Origin: Prevotella sp.
Lineage (GTDB): Bacteria > Bacteroidota > Bacteroidia > Bacteroidales > Bacteroidaceae
Assembly: GCA_017618275.1 (NCBI GenBank)
Contig: JAFZUS010000003.1
Span: 19,566-83,565 of the forward strand
Direction of reading: 5' to 3'
DNA length: 64,000 nt
This document shows, one piece after another, positions 8,459 to 17,479 of this stretch. The notes beneath the pieces were generated by a model. That model searched no databases. It was not told where the DNA came from and was given only the letters and a program-made list of their open reading frames with translations. A program made the translations under genes and the position numbers. Numbering within the stretch: position 1 is the stretch's first letter; each line of letters starts with the position of its first letter.

Positions 8459-11400
8459 ATGTGGTCATGTTTACTATCTGTTATTCTGGTTATCAACGAA
8501 CTGATGGCCTCGAACGCCGGCGAGGTGATGAGCCCCGCCATCAACTTCGACAGTTGGATAGAATTGTATAACCCCGGCGAACAGGACGTGAATCTGGCCG
8601 GCATGTACCTGAGCAATGATACCCAGAACCCCATGCTGTGGAAGATGCCGAACAATGTGGGAACGGTTCCTGCAAAGGGCTTTAAGGTCGTGTGGCTCGG
8701 TTCCAACGACATCAAGAGCAACCAGGCACCCTTCAAACTCGACTGCGACGGCGGAACGATCTGTCTGAGCGACAGCAAGGGAGAACTTATCACCAGCCTG
8801 ACTTATCCGCAGGCCCTGAGCCGTACGGCCTGGGCCCGTAAGACCGACGGCGGCGACGAGTGGGGATGGACGGCTCAGGCCACCCCCGAAGCCACCAATA
8901 CAACGGCCACGTTCGCTGACAAACGGTTACCGGCACCCGAGGTGGATCAGGGCAGTCAGTTATTCAGTAATTCGATAAAATTTAAAGTCCAGATTCCCAA
9001 AGGCGCCTCCCTGCACTACACCCTCGACGGAAGTATGCCCACTAAGAACAGTTATCCTTCTGCTAGCGGGCAGTTCGAAGTGAGCAATACCACCAACTAC
9101 GTGTTCCGTCTCTTCCAGGACGGCTACCTACCCAGTCCGCCCGTGACACGCAGTTACATCAAGACCGACACAAAATACACCATCCCTATCGTGAGCATCG
9201 TGGGTAATCAGATGTATTTCTCCGACCCCAAGATTGGCATCGACTGTAACGGCGACGGCACCAACGGCAAGACTGGTAATGGGCAGAACCAACCACGTAA
9301 CTACAACATGGACTGGGACCGCCCCGTGAACTTCAGTTACATCAGTCCCACGGAGGGCATGCTCTTCAACCAGGACGTGAATGTGAGCATCTCCGGCGGA
9401 TGGACCCGCGCCGTTTCTCCCCGTTCGATGAAACTGAAGTCCAACAAGGTGTTCGACGGACTGAACCACCTCGATTATCCTTTCTTCCCACAGAAACCCT
9501 ATATCCGCAGCAAGGTGCTGCTGGTACGCAATGGCGGCAATGATGCCCGGGAGCATCACGCCCGCTTCACCGATCCCGCCCTGACCACCATCATCCAGCG
9601 CTCCGGCATAGACCTCGACGTACAAAGTACGGTTCAGGTGGCTGAGTTCGTCAACGGCAAGTTCAAAGGCATATTAAACCTCCGCGAGCCCAACAACGAC
9701 AAGTTCGCTTATGCCAACTGGGGCTATGACGACGATGAACTGGATGCCTTCGAGAACAAAACATTCAAGAACGGTGACAACGAGGCCTACCGCCACCTCT
9801 GCGACATCAGCAAGAACATCAACCAACAAGGCGTCTACGATGAAGTGAAAAGCCTGCTCGACATCGATGAATTCATCAACTATATGGCCGTGGAGATCTA
9901 TATTGGCAATGATGACTGGCCGGAGAACAACGCCAAGGGCTATCGTAGTCGCAACGACGGGCGCTTCCGCTTTGTATGCTTCGACCTCGACTATGCTTTC
10001 CATCCCTGGGGGCGTACGATCTCGTCGCTCAACACCTACGGTCAGGAAAACAGCAATAAGGTGGACATGGTGGTACTCTTCCTGAACCTGCTTAAGCACG
10101 ACGAGTTCCGCAAGCGATTCATCGACACCTTCTGTATTGTCGCCAGTAGTGTCTTTGAGCGCGAACGTGCCACCGCCATCGTCAACGAACTCGCCGATGC
10201 CATGAGTCCCATGTCACAGTTGGACGGCTATGTACCCGACAGGGCCGCCAACAACATCAAGAACAAACTGCAGGGCTGGTTAAGTACGGAGATGAGCCAG
10301 TTGCAGAAGTACCAGCCGATGAAACTCACCAACACGAAGAAACAAAGTGTCTCGCTGGTCGCCGATACGGAAGGGGCCAACCTCTTTATCAACGGTCTGA
10401 AGGTACCGTACGCCACCTTCAACGGACAACTGTTCGCACCCGTGACCTTAGAGGCGAAGGCTCCCATAGGCTATACCTTCACCGGATGGAAGAAAGGCAC
10501 CAGCGCCACCGTGCAACTGATCAAGGACAACGACACGTGGAAATACTACGACCAGGGCGCAGCCCCCTCAAACTGGAACGCCAGCGACTTCAACGACAGT
10601 GGTTGGTCGTCAGGTCCAGCCCCCTTAGGCTACAAGATGACGGGCGTGAAGACCACCGTGAGTTATGGCTCCGACCCCGACCGGAAGAATCCCACCACCT
10701 ACTTCCGCAAGACCATCAGCCTCAAATCCGCCCCATCACGCAGCGATGCGTTCCTGCTGAACTACCAGGTGGACGACGGCTTTGTGGTCTATGTCAACGG
10801 CCAAGAGGCCGGACGCTTCAACATGCCCAGCGGAGAGATCCGTTTCGACAGTTTCTCCTCCAGTTACGCTGATGACACACCCCTGACGGGTACCCTTGAA
10901 CTCTCGCCGTCGCTGTTCAAGAGCGGCAGCAACGTCATTGCCGTCGAGGTCCACAACAACAAATATGCTTCCGGCGACCAGTACTGGTCGGCGGAACTCT
11001 TCACCTCGGTAAGTTCGAGTCGCGAGGAATTCTTTTCCTCAGAGAGCGTGATAGACCTGCCAGCCGACAATGCCCTGTCGCTCGTGGCCTGCTTCACCCC
11101 GCTCTCCGACAAGGAGAAGGCCGCACAGGGCATCAACCCCGTGCGCATCAATGAGGTGAGTGCTGCCAATAGCGTCTTTGTCAACGACTACTGGAAGCAC
11201 AACGACTGGGTGGAACTCTTCAACACCACCGACAGTCCCGTCAACGTGGAAGGCATGTACCTGAGCGACAATCTGGCCAAGCCCAAGAAATACCAGATCA
11301 GCAAAGGCAAGTCACAGGCAGAGACCACCATACCCGCACACGGCTACCTCGTCGTCTGGTGCGACAAACTTGATCCCGTCACACAACTGCATGCCGACTT

Positions 11401-11875
11401 CAAATTGGATGCCGACGGCGGCGATGTGATACTGACTGCCGCCGATGAGTCGTGGTGTGACCAGATGACTTATACCCGGCATCAGGGTAACGAAAGCGTG
11501 GGCCGCTATCCCGACGGGAATGCCGATGTCTTTGCCATGAACAACCCCACCATCGCCAAGCCCAACATCCTGTCAAGTTACGCCATCAGCGTGGAGCAGC
11601 CACAGAGCGCAGGCATTCACGACATCATGGCTGATGCCACGGAGCAAATCAGTATCCGCTATGCCGAGGGCAGCCTCATCATCCGCAGCACGTCGGCAGA
11701 CCGTCTGCAACTGAGGATTGCCAACCTTGCCGGACAAAACGCGATGGCGCTGCCCGTCGAGTTGACCGGCGGCTATGCTGAAGTACCGGTTGAAAAACTG
11801 CCAACAGGCATCTTCATCGCCACCATCACCGACCGCCAGAGGCATAAGGCGACGTGTAAGTTTATCAAGCGATAG
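8459..11875 (+). CDS. CotH-like protein with two lamin-tail domains
   Basis: 1138 residues. Order as read: lamin-tail-like domain at once from residue 12 (INELMASNAG...WIELYNPGE); a beta-sandwich like those after chitobiases (LHYTLDGSMPT); a CotH module (RPVNFSYISP through LNLREPNNDKF to FVCFDLDYAF); a short repeat with FTGWKKG; a galactose-binding-like segment (DDGFVVYVNGQEAGRF); a second lamin-tail domain (VRINEVSAANS...WVELFNTTD); and a degenerate C-terminal tail. CotH domains are atypical kinases in spore coats and also occur in fibre-degrading gut bacteria. Last gene of the xylan unit, so a surface role in fibre binding is plausible but unproven. The N-terminus is odd: only nine residues precede the first domain, and no cleavage site is visible. 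Confidence 0.8.
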   Translation: MWSCLLSVILVINELMASNAGEVMSPAINFDSWIELYNPGEQDVNLAGMYLSNDTQNPMLWKMPNNVGTVPAKGFKVVWLGSNDIKSNQAPFKLDCDGGTICLSDSKGELITSLTYPQALSRTAWARKTDGGDEWGWTAQATPEATNTTATFADKRLPAPEVDQGSQLFSNSIKFKVQIPKGASLHYTLDGSMPTKNSYPSASGQFEVSNTTNYVFRLFQDGYLPSPPVTRSYIKTDTKYTIPIVSIVGNQMYFSDPKIGIDCNGDGTNGKTGNGQNQPRNYNMDWDRPVNFSYISPTEGMLFNQDVNVSISGGWTRAVSPRSMKLKSNKVFDGLNHLDYPFFPQKPYIRSKVLLVRNGGNDAREHHARFTDPALTTIIQRSGIDLDVQSTVQVAEFVNGKFKGILNLREPNNDKFAYANWGYDDDELDAFENKTFKNGDNEAYRHLCDISKNINQQGVYDEVKSLLDIDEFINYMAVEIYIGNDDWPENNAKGYRSRNDGRFRFVCFDLDYAFHPWGRTISSLNTYGQENSNKVDMVVLFLNLLKHDEFRKRFIDTFCIVASSVFERERATAIVNELADAMSPMSQLDGYVPDRAANNIKNKLQGWLSTEMSQLQKYQPMKLTNTKKQSVSLVADTEGANLFINGLKVPYATFNGQLFAPVTLEAKAPIGYTFTGWKKGTSATVQLIKDNDTWKYYDQGAAPSNWNASDFNDSGWSSGPAPLGYKMTGVKTTVSYGSDPDRKNPTTYFRKTISLKSAPSRSDAFLLNYQVDDGFVVYVNGQEAGRFNMPSGEIRFDSFSSSYADDTPLTGTLELSPSLFKSGSNVIAVEVHNNKYASGDQYWSAELFTSVSSSREEFFSSESVIDLPADNALSLVACFTPLSDKEKAAQGINPVRINEVSAANSVFVNDYWKHNDWVELFNTTDSPVNVEGMYLSDNLAKPKKYQISKGKSQAETTIPAHGYLVVWCDKLDPVTQLHADFKLDADGGDVILTAADESWCDQMTYTRHQGNESVGRYPDGNADVFAMNNPTIAKPNILSSYAISVEQPQSAGIHDIMADATEQISIRYAEGSLIIRSTSADRLQLRIANLAGQNAMALPVELTGGYAEVPVEKLPTGIFIATITDRQRHKATCKFIKR

Positions 11876-11883
11876 CCTATAAA

Positions 11884-11925
11884 CCAATAACCCTGCCTTA
11901 TTGCGCAATAAGGCAGGGTTATTGG
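11884..11925. terminator. Perfect 42-bp palindrome between convergent genes
   Basis: Two 21-base arms (11884-11904 and 11905-11925) are exact reverse complements with no loop base. A third, imperfect copy of the inner motif (AATAAGGCTGGGTTATT) follows at about 11927-11943 and runs into the stop codon of the reverse GH10 gene. It probably ends transcripts from both sides. Confidence 0.75.
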
Positions 11926-11939
11926 AAAATAAGGCTGGG

Positions 11940-14480
11940 TTATTTGACAATAACCTTCCTTCCTCCCTTGGTGATATACAAACCAGGTCTCAGGTTGCCT
12001 TCACCATTTAAACGACGACCCTGCATGTCATAGACTGCATCATCCTCCCTGACAGCATCTGTACTGATGACTGAAGGGATGCCTGTATCGGTGAGTGTAC
12101 GATGGCGCAGGGCGGAGCGCACGGCATACCAGGCCGGCTTCTTGCCGATGCCTGAGGTGTAGAGCAACGGATTGGAAGACTCGCGCCAACTGTTATTGTC
12201 CTTCAGACCCCAGATCACCATATTGGGACAGTTGTCGTTGTTCAGCACGATATCCGTGATGATACGGTAGTCGCGGGCCTGCGCCTCCTTATTCTGAGTC
12301 GTGGTGGAGGGGATGCCCATATCCAGTTCGGTAATGATACACTTCAAACCGGCTTCGGCGAAGCGACGGATGGTATTGTCCAGTTTCACACTGTCCAGAT
12401 CGCCGATGGAGAAATGGCACTGCAAGCCCACGCCGTCGATGGGGACACCCTTTTTCTTCAGGCGCATGGCGAGATTGTAGAAGGCTGCGGTCTTGGCCTT
12501 GTTGCTGAACTCCACACCATAGTCATTCAGGTAGAGCACGGCATCGGGATCGGCACGATGGGCCCAGACGAAGGCAGAGTCGATAAAACCCTCGCCGACG
12601 GCCGATGTCCACACGCTGTTCTTCCGCAGGGTATAGCCCTCCGGATTCGAACGGACGACGGACTGGTCATCGTCCAGACATTCGTTCACCACATCCCACT
12701 CGGCCACTTTGCCCTTATAGTGCTTCACCACCTTCTCGATGTGGTTCTTCAGGATAGCCAGAGCCTCCTCGCGGGACCAGTTCTTATCGTTCTTCTTACC
12801 GTCGCTGCTCACCCATGTAGGCAACTGGGAATGCCAGGCCAGACAGTGGCCACGCACCCGCATGTCGTGATTCTGCGCAAACCTGACCAGATCGTCGGCA
12901 CTGCCGTAACTGAAACTGTTGCGCGACGGCTCTAAGGCATCCCACTTCATCTCGTTCTCTGCCACCAGCATGTTGAACTGTGACCCGACCTCCTTCGTCT
13001 CACCGAGACTGGCATTGTTCAGGTCGTTCTTCCACATCGAGATGGCCGTTCCGATATATTTGCCGTTCTGGGCAGCATACTCCCGTAGGGTGGTCTTGTC
13101 CGTCTTGTCGTCGACGCCGTCGTCATAGAGAGAGCCTATCGTACTCTCCGGAATCTCCGGTACAACCGGATGATTCGGATTCTCCATCTTCTCATACGAA
13201 ACCAGCCTCAAGACAAAGGCGACACCATCGCCCTCAGGACGCTCCACCACCTCCCAGGTGTATTGGTCGGCACTGACATCAAAATGCCAGTCGCCTGCGA
13301 AGGATGTCTTGCGCTTGGCGGTCAGCACCTTGAAATCATCGCCAGGCTTGACATCAGCGTTTGCATCCAGGACCACCTGAATGACGGGCATCTGGTCGCT
13401 CTCTTCGAAGTCCTCGGTGATATTGAAGTACTTCACATCACCATCCACCGACAACCGGTCGTACTGTGCGCCACCGATACGGAAGCGCAGCGTAGAGGCG
13501 GGATGGACAAAGAGATGAGCCTCCTTGTCTTCCGCATAGTTCTTCAGCGTCAGCAAGCCTGCCTCATCAGCACCGGGCTGGATGATACCATAATTGCTTA
13601 CCGTACCGCCGATGCTGCCCAAGCCGCCAAGGATACCTTTCTCAAACACATAGACGACGGCTTCTTTGGCATTGGACATGGCACCTGTGGCACCCGACAT
13701 TTTTTTGGACTCTGCCTCGGCACGGTCGTTCATCACCAGCACCTTGCCGTCGAGGATACGAAGACCACCGCTCAGGTAGTTCTCGTTGCCCGTGATGGTA
13801 TAGGTTCCCGTACCCTCCTTGAGGATGCTGAGCAACGTATTCTTGTCATACCCCGATGGTGCGATGGTACCCGCCAAGGTGGCATCGGTATTCAGACCTC
13901 CCAAGAGATAATAGGCAGAACGGCCCTTCTTCATATAACCCTGCAACATGGAACCGGCCTCCGTCTGCAGTTCTCCGATACGGTAACCGGAGCCGGCCGT
14001 GTTCGCCTCGCCGCAGATGGTGGCACCCTGATGCAGGAAGACGCGGTTGTTGGCCATCGACGGGTTCACCCTGCCACTTGCCAGGTCTTCATAGGCACTT
14101 TCGGGTGAGGAAGACTTGCCGCCAAAGGCAAGGACCACCCCAAAGAAACCTGCTGAAGTGGAATTCTCGGGGAAGGGGTAGATATGGATGTCGCCGGTAT
14201 AGTTCGTCCAGTTGGGCCATGTCTTTCCGCCTGTCGTCCCTAAATAACAGCGTTCGCCGCCGGCATACAGGTTCAGGGTCCCTTTGCCAGAGATGGTAGA
14301 ACTGAAATAGACATAGCGCGCCATCTTCACGTTGACGACATCCGCTGCCGGCAACGAGATAGACTTGCTATACGAAACGTAGTTCTTGTCGGAATTGTCG
14401 CCACTGATATCAATCGTCTTTTCCTCAGCGGCCACCGACAGGCCCGCCAGACAAAAAACCAATAATACTAATTTTCTCAT
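11940..14480 (-). CDS. Beta-helix/GH10 endo-1,4-beta-xylanase with sorting tail
   Basis: 846 residues, signal peptide at 1-17 (LVLLVFCLAGLSVA). Residues 20 to about 430 are glycine-rich and repetitive (LNLYAGGERC, GGLRILDGKVLV, GGLGSIGGTVSNYGIIQPG), like autotransporter-associated beta-helix repeats. The GH10 barrel spans about 455-795: CLAWHSQLPTW, acid/base Glu600 in DVVNE, nucleophile Glu718 in ITELD, and IWGLKDNNSW. It ends in VYDMQGRRL...GLYITKGGRKVIVK, a type IX-like tail. It cuts the xylan backbone outside the cell. It is the last gene of the reverse xus operon, but a strong terminator lies just ahead of its start, so its expression may depend on read-through. The helix-GH10 fusion is unusual. 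Confidence 0.88.
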   Translation of the reverse strand: MRKLVLLVFCLAGLSVAAEEKTIDISGDNSDKNYVSYSKSISLPAADVVNVKMARYVYFSSTISGKGTLNLYAGGERCYLGTTGGKTWPNWTNYTGDIHIYPFPENSTSAGFFGVVLAFGGKSSSPESAYEDLASGRVNPSMANNRVFLHQGATICGEANTAGSGYRIGELQTEAGSMLQGYMKKGRSAYYLLGGLNTDATLAGTIAPSGYDKNTLLSILKEGTGTYTITGNENYLSGGLRILDGKVLVMNDRAEAESKKMSGATGAMSNAKEAVVYVFEKGILGGLGSIGGTVSNYGIIQPGADEAGLLTLKNYAEDKEAHLFVHPASTLRFRIGGAQYDRLSVDGDVKYFNITEDFEESDQMPVIQVVLDANADVKPGDDFKVLTAKRKTSFAGDWHFDVSADQYTWEVVERPEGDGVAFVLRLVSYEKMENPNHPVVPEIPESTIGSLYDDGVDDKTDKTTLREYAAQNGKYIGTAISMWKNDLNNASLGETKEVGSQFNMLVAENEMKWDALEPSRNSFSYGSADDLVRFAQNHDMRVRGHCLAWHSQLPTWVSSDGKKNDKNWSREEALAILKNHIEKVVKHYKGKVAEWDVVNECLDDDQSVVRSNPEGYTLRKNSVWTSAVGEGFIDSAFVWAHRADPDAVLYLNDYGVEFSNKAKTAAFYNLAMRLKKKGVPIDGVGLQCHFSIGDLDSVKLDNTIRRFAEAGLKCIITELDMGIPSTTTQNKEAQARDYRIITDIVLNNDNCPNMVIWGLKDNNSWRESSNPLLYTSGIGKKPAWYAVRSALRHRTLTDTGIPSVISTDAVREDDAVYDMQGRRLNGEGNLRPGLYITKGGRKVIVK

Positions 14481-14501
14481 CCTTCTTCTATTATCTTTGG
14501 G

Positions 14502-14533
14502 AAAAAAGGTCCGGACTTTTTCAAGCCCGGACC
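14502..14533 (-). terminator. Intrinsic terminator between cohesin-like gene and xylanase
   Basis: On the minus strand GGTCCGGGCTT pairs with AAGTCCGGACC around a GAAA tetraloop (14508-14533), an 11-bp stem with one G-T wobble, followed at once by six T (14507-14502). Only 21 bases remain before the xylanase ATG at 14480. Confidence 0.88.
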
Positions 14534-14559
14534 CAATTATCGTTGTAAGTGTCTATTAC

Positions 14560-15183
14560 TTACTTAACAATGGCCTTCTTGCCGTTCTTGACAACGATGC
14601 CCTTGTAGTTCTTGCCAACCTGCTGGCCAGCCAGATTGAAAGCGGGCTCATTGCTTTCCTCAGCATTCAAACCATTGATACCTGTTGTAGGATCGTCATC
14701 ACCGATCTGGATGGCAAACTGAACAGCTTCAAATGGGCCTTTATAGTTAGTTCCCTTATTTGTGAATACCTGATCAGAAATCGTTGCCATACCTGACTTA
14801 GCACCTTCTGCAACAGACAGTGTAAAGGAAATCAAACCAATAGGACTCTCCAAAGCAGGGCAAGAACTGTCGTAACGCTGCATAATCACGATCAGACCAT
14901 CATCTTTAACTTTAAAATCAGGTGCTTTGTAATTATAGTCTGTACTTTCGGCAGGGTATGAAAAAGCATATGCACGTCCAGTCTTCTTAACTGTAATACC
15001 CTCAGGAAGAGTGAGAGTAAACTGAAGACCAGTTACGTCAACATCTGACTCGAAATTAACTACGAGTTCTGCCTCTGTTGCACCTTCAGCAATCTCAACT
15101 TTATCTGCACTTAATGACTGAGCCATTGCGCTGCCAGCAAACAATGCCATTGCGGCAATCAGGATATTCTTAATTGTTTTCAT
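14560..15183 (-). CDS. Small secreted cohesin-like protein
   Basis: 207 residues. Signal peptide at 1-21 (ALFAGSAMAQ). Residues 22-165 form one beta-sandwich module that reads like a cohesin or related CBM2/CBM3-fold domain: an opening strand with AEGATEAELVVNF, then GLQFTLTLPEGITV, then GLISFTLSVAEGAKSG, which mirrors the cohesin pattern of a GxLxxIxF strand followed by a conserved A-x-x-G. The last 25 residues (FNLAGQQV...GIVVKNGKKAIVK) are a short type IX-like sorting tail. The neighbour upstream ends in a dockerin, so the two may bind each other. A strong terminator follows the gene. If not a cohesin, the module could be a carbohydrate-binding domain of the same fold. Cohesin call is by pattern only. 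Confidence 0.6.
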   Translation of the reverse strand: MKTIKNILIAAMALFAGSAMAQSLSADKVEIAEGATEAELVVNFESDVDVTGLQFTLTLPEGITVKKTGRAYAFSYPAESTDYNYKAPDFKVKDDGLIVIMQRYDSSCPALESPIGLISFTLSVAEGAKSGMATISDQVFTNKGTNYKGPFEAVQFAIQIGDDDPTTGINGLNAEESNEPAFNLAGQQVGKNYKGIVVKNGKKAIVK

Positions 15184-15248
15184 AATCTTTAATTTTTTAA
15201 AATTGTTAATTTTTACTTAAAACGTTTTTGTCTAAAAAACAAATACTA

Positions 15249-17399
15249 TTAAATTCTCTCAATGATGTAGTCAATATCACCAACGTCGATATCACCATCA
15301 TTGTTTACATCAACCTTCTCGTCATATTCTCCGCCGATGTGCTCAATGACTGTATCGATATCACCAACGTCAACACCACCGTCACCATTAGCGTCGCCAT
15401 CAACACCTTCGGGCTGCTGATCGTATCTGTAGGTAGTACCTCCGTCAACCTTTACGTAGAAGTTTTCTTGACCTTCAGCATTAATGAAGTTCTCATAAGT
15501 CTGATCGTCGGCATTGAGTGCCTCGTCCTTCAGATACCACTTAACATTCCTAATCTTATACTTGTAACCGATTTCTTCACAAGCCATGTTGAATGCCATA
15601 CTCTGTACGTCTGCTCCAGGATTGAAATCTTCTTTGTAATCCTGCCACTGATTGGTAAATGTAAGACTACCATTATTGCCTACGTAAGAACCTGGGGTCT
15701 TGTGAGCCTGTAAATCAACCTTAGCCTCTACTTCATCATCAGATTCTATACAATACTGGAACTCAAGAACAGTCTGTTCAGTTCCCAAGAATGCGCGGTT
15801 AGCCATAATCCAGAACTGGTTGTTCCAGTCAGCAGCACCATTTTTATCCGTAGCATTTGTAACAAGTTCTGATTCGTTAGTGATAATGTCGACTGGCTCC
15901 AGATCAGGATCACCAACGAGTTTAATGAAGTTAATCTGTGAAGATTCGTCATCAGTTGCTTCTGAGATTGAGATCTGCCACTGACCACGTACAGGAAGGG
16001 CAATCTTGCTCTGTGCTGCAGCCTCATACGGGAGCCATACATCTGGGTCATTAACAATAGTTCCACTCACCTTGATAGTATTTGCCTTGAATCCCTTGTC
16101 ATTACCACGAGCGGTTGCAATCATCACCTGATTTACCCATTCGTCTTCACTCTCTCCACCAACAACTGCAACATACGCAGCATCAGCATCGCTATATTCA
16201 AATTTAATAGAGTTGGTGAAGTCATATTTGGCTTCAGCATTATCCGTGTTAATAGCAGCAGCGAAATAGCCCTCCTCAAGTTCCATATATTCTAATGTGA
16301 TGTCATCAAAGTAGAAAGTAATCTCTTTCTGGTCTTGGCCATTAACACCTAAATTGAAGGCAAGTGAGTGCTGACCTGCACCTGGGCTGAAACTCTCATT
16401 GGTATAAGTCTGCCATTCTTCAGTAAAATCAAGACTGGTAAGGTTATTCATATATGCGCCAGGAACTCCATGACCCTGAGCAGATGCACTTGCATTCTCT
16501 GAAGCCTTATATTTGAATGTGAGTTTAAGGGCTTCACCTTCCTTCAGAGCCCTTGGGAAGTTGATCCAGAACTGATTCTGCCACTGTACAGCATCACCTG
16601 TAACCTGATCATCAACAATGGCAGTTGTGGTATAGAATGCACCATCCTTAATGAAAGCAGCGTGAGGATTGTTGTCATTATAACCGTACTCCTTAGAATA
16701 AGCACAGATTTCTTCTGCACCTTCACCCTGATAAGCACCATCGGCTACATATGCGTCAGGATTTGCCCATTCAGCCGAGGCATCACCATTCTTGATCATA
16801 TTAATCCAAGTAATGGGCTGCTCTTCTCCTGCCTCATGAGTAACGGTAAGACTCTTCCATTCGATGACTGCATCTGAATTAGGTTGGATAACCATAAAAC
16901 TGCCACCATTTTGTTTGCAACCCTTGACTTCCCAAACTACCTCCTCGAAATCACTGCTCTCAGGAATAGTTACATTTTGCTCTACAAAATTACCCCAGTT
17001 ACCAAATTGGAGATTACAGGTAACTTCCTTCGTAGACTTAACAAGTACCGTAACAGTGTAATCTTGGTCAGATTCCGTACTGAAACCATCCCCAATAAAA
17101 TACTGATGCCATAAGCCGATGTTTCCATCATCACCAGGCTGTTTTTCTAGTCTGTAGTAAACTGTACCGTTGTTTGTGGTTGTTGTTTCGCCAGTAGAGA
17201 ATTCATTTTCCTCTGTGGCATACTCGTACAAACCACCCAAGTCGGTCATAATACCGTCAACCCACTCTGGACAATAACCCATTACAAACCATGGGAAACC
17301 TGTGTACTTGGAGTAATCAACTGAATAATCAGTTTTTGTCTCCGCATTGGCACCTATGAAGCATGCCAATAGAACAACAATTGTAAATAATTTCTTCAT
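15249..17399 (-). CDS. Multi-module CBM-like protein with C-terminal dockerin
   Basis: 716 residues. Signal peptide at 1-19 (IVVLLACFIGANA), no lipobox. At least three beta-sandwich modules can be seen: about 20-195, 200-370 and 515-650. The second and third are related: WQNQFWINFPRAL matches WNNQFWIMANRAF, and both continue with GVPGAY/KTPGSY and WQ(T/D)Y. They resemble CBM4/9/22-type xylan-binding modules. The C-terminus (about 665-716) holds two dockerin-type calcium loops, DANGDGGVDVGD and DVNNDGDIDVGD, each with the D-x-N-x-D-x-x-x-D-x-x-D spacing. No catalytic motif is seen. In the xus operon it probably binds xylan, with the dockerin linking it to a partner; the next gene encodes a cohesin-like protein. 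It lacks the sorting tail its neighbours have. Confidence 0.75.
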   Translation of the reverse strand: MKKLFTIVVLLACFIGANAETKTDYSVDYSKYTGFPWFVMGYCPEWVDGIMTDLGGLYEYATEENEFSTGETTTTNNGTVYYRLEKQPGDDGNIGLWHQYFIGDGFSTESDQDYTVTVLVKSTKEVTCNLQFGNWGNFVEQNVTIPESSDFEEVVWEVKGCKQNGGSFMVIQPNSDAVIEWKSLTVTHEAGEEQPITWINMIKNGDASAEWANPDAYVADGAYQGEGAEEICAYSKEYGYNDNNPHAAFIKDGAFYTTTAIVDDQVTGDAVQWQNQFWINFPRALKEGEALKLTFKYKASENASASAQGHGVPGAYMNNLTSLDFTEEWQTYTNESFSPGAGQHSLAFNLGVNGQDQKEITFYFDDITLEYMELEEGYFAAAINTDNAEAKYDFTNSIKFEYSDADAAYVAVVGGESEDEWVNQVMIATARGNDKGFKANTIKVSGTIVNDPDVWLPYEAAAQSKIALPVRGQWQISISEATDDESSQINFIKLVGDPDLEPVDIITNESELVTNATDKNGAADWNNQFWIMANRAFLGTEQTVLEFQYCIESDDEVEAKVDLQAHKTPGSYVGNNGSLTFTNQWQDYKEDFNPGADVQSMAFNMACEEIGYKYKIRNVKWYLKDEALNADDQTYENFINAEGQENFYVKVDGGTTYRYDQQPEGVDGDANGDGGVDVGDIDTVIEHIGGEYDEKVDVNNDGDIDVGDIDYIIERI

Positions 17400-17479
17400 A
17401 ATAGAACAAATTAGAGTTAATAAATAAGTTAATTAAAAAAAATAAAAATAGAGATTAAATATGTTTAAACTACATTGCT

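Noticed and set aside
12414-14299. Plus-strand frames opposite the GH10 gene
   Set aside because: Low-complexity shadow translation of the real reverse gene.
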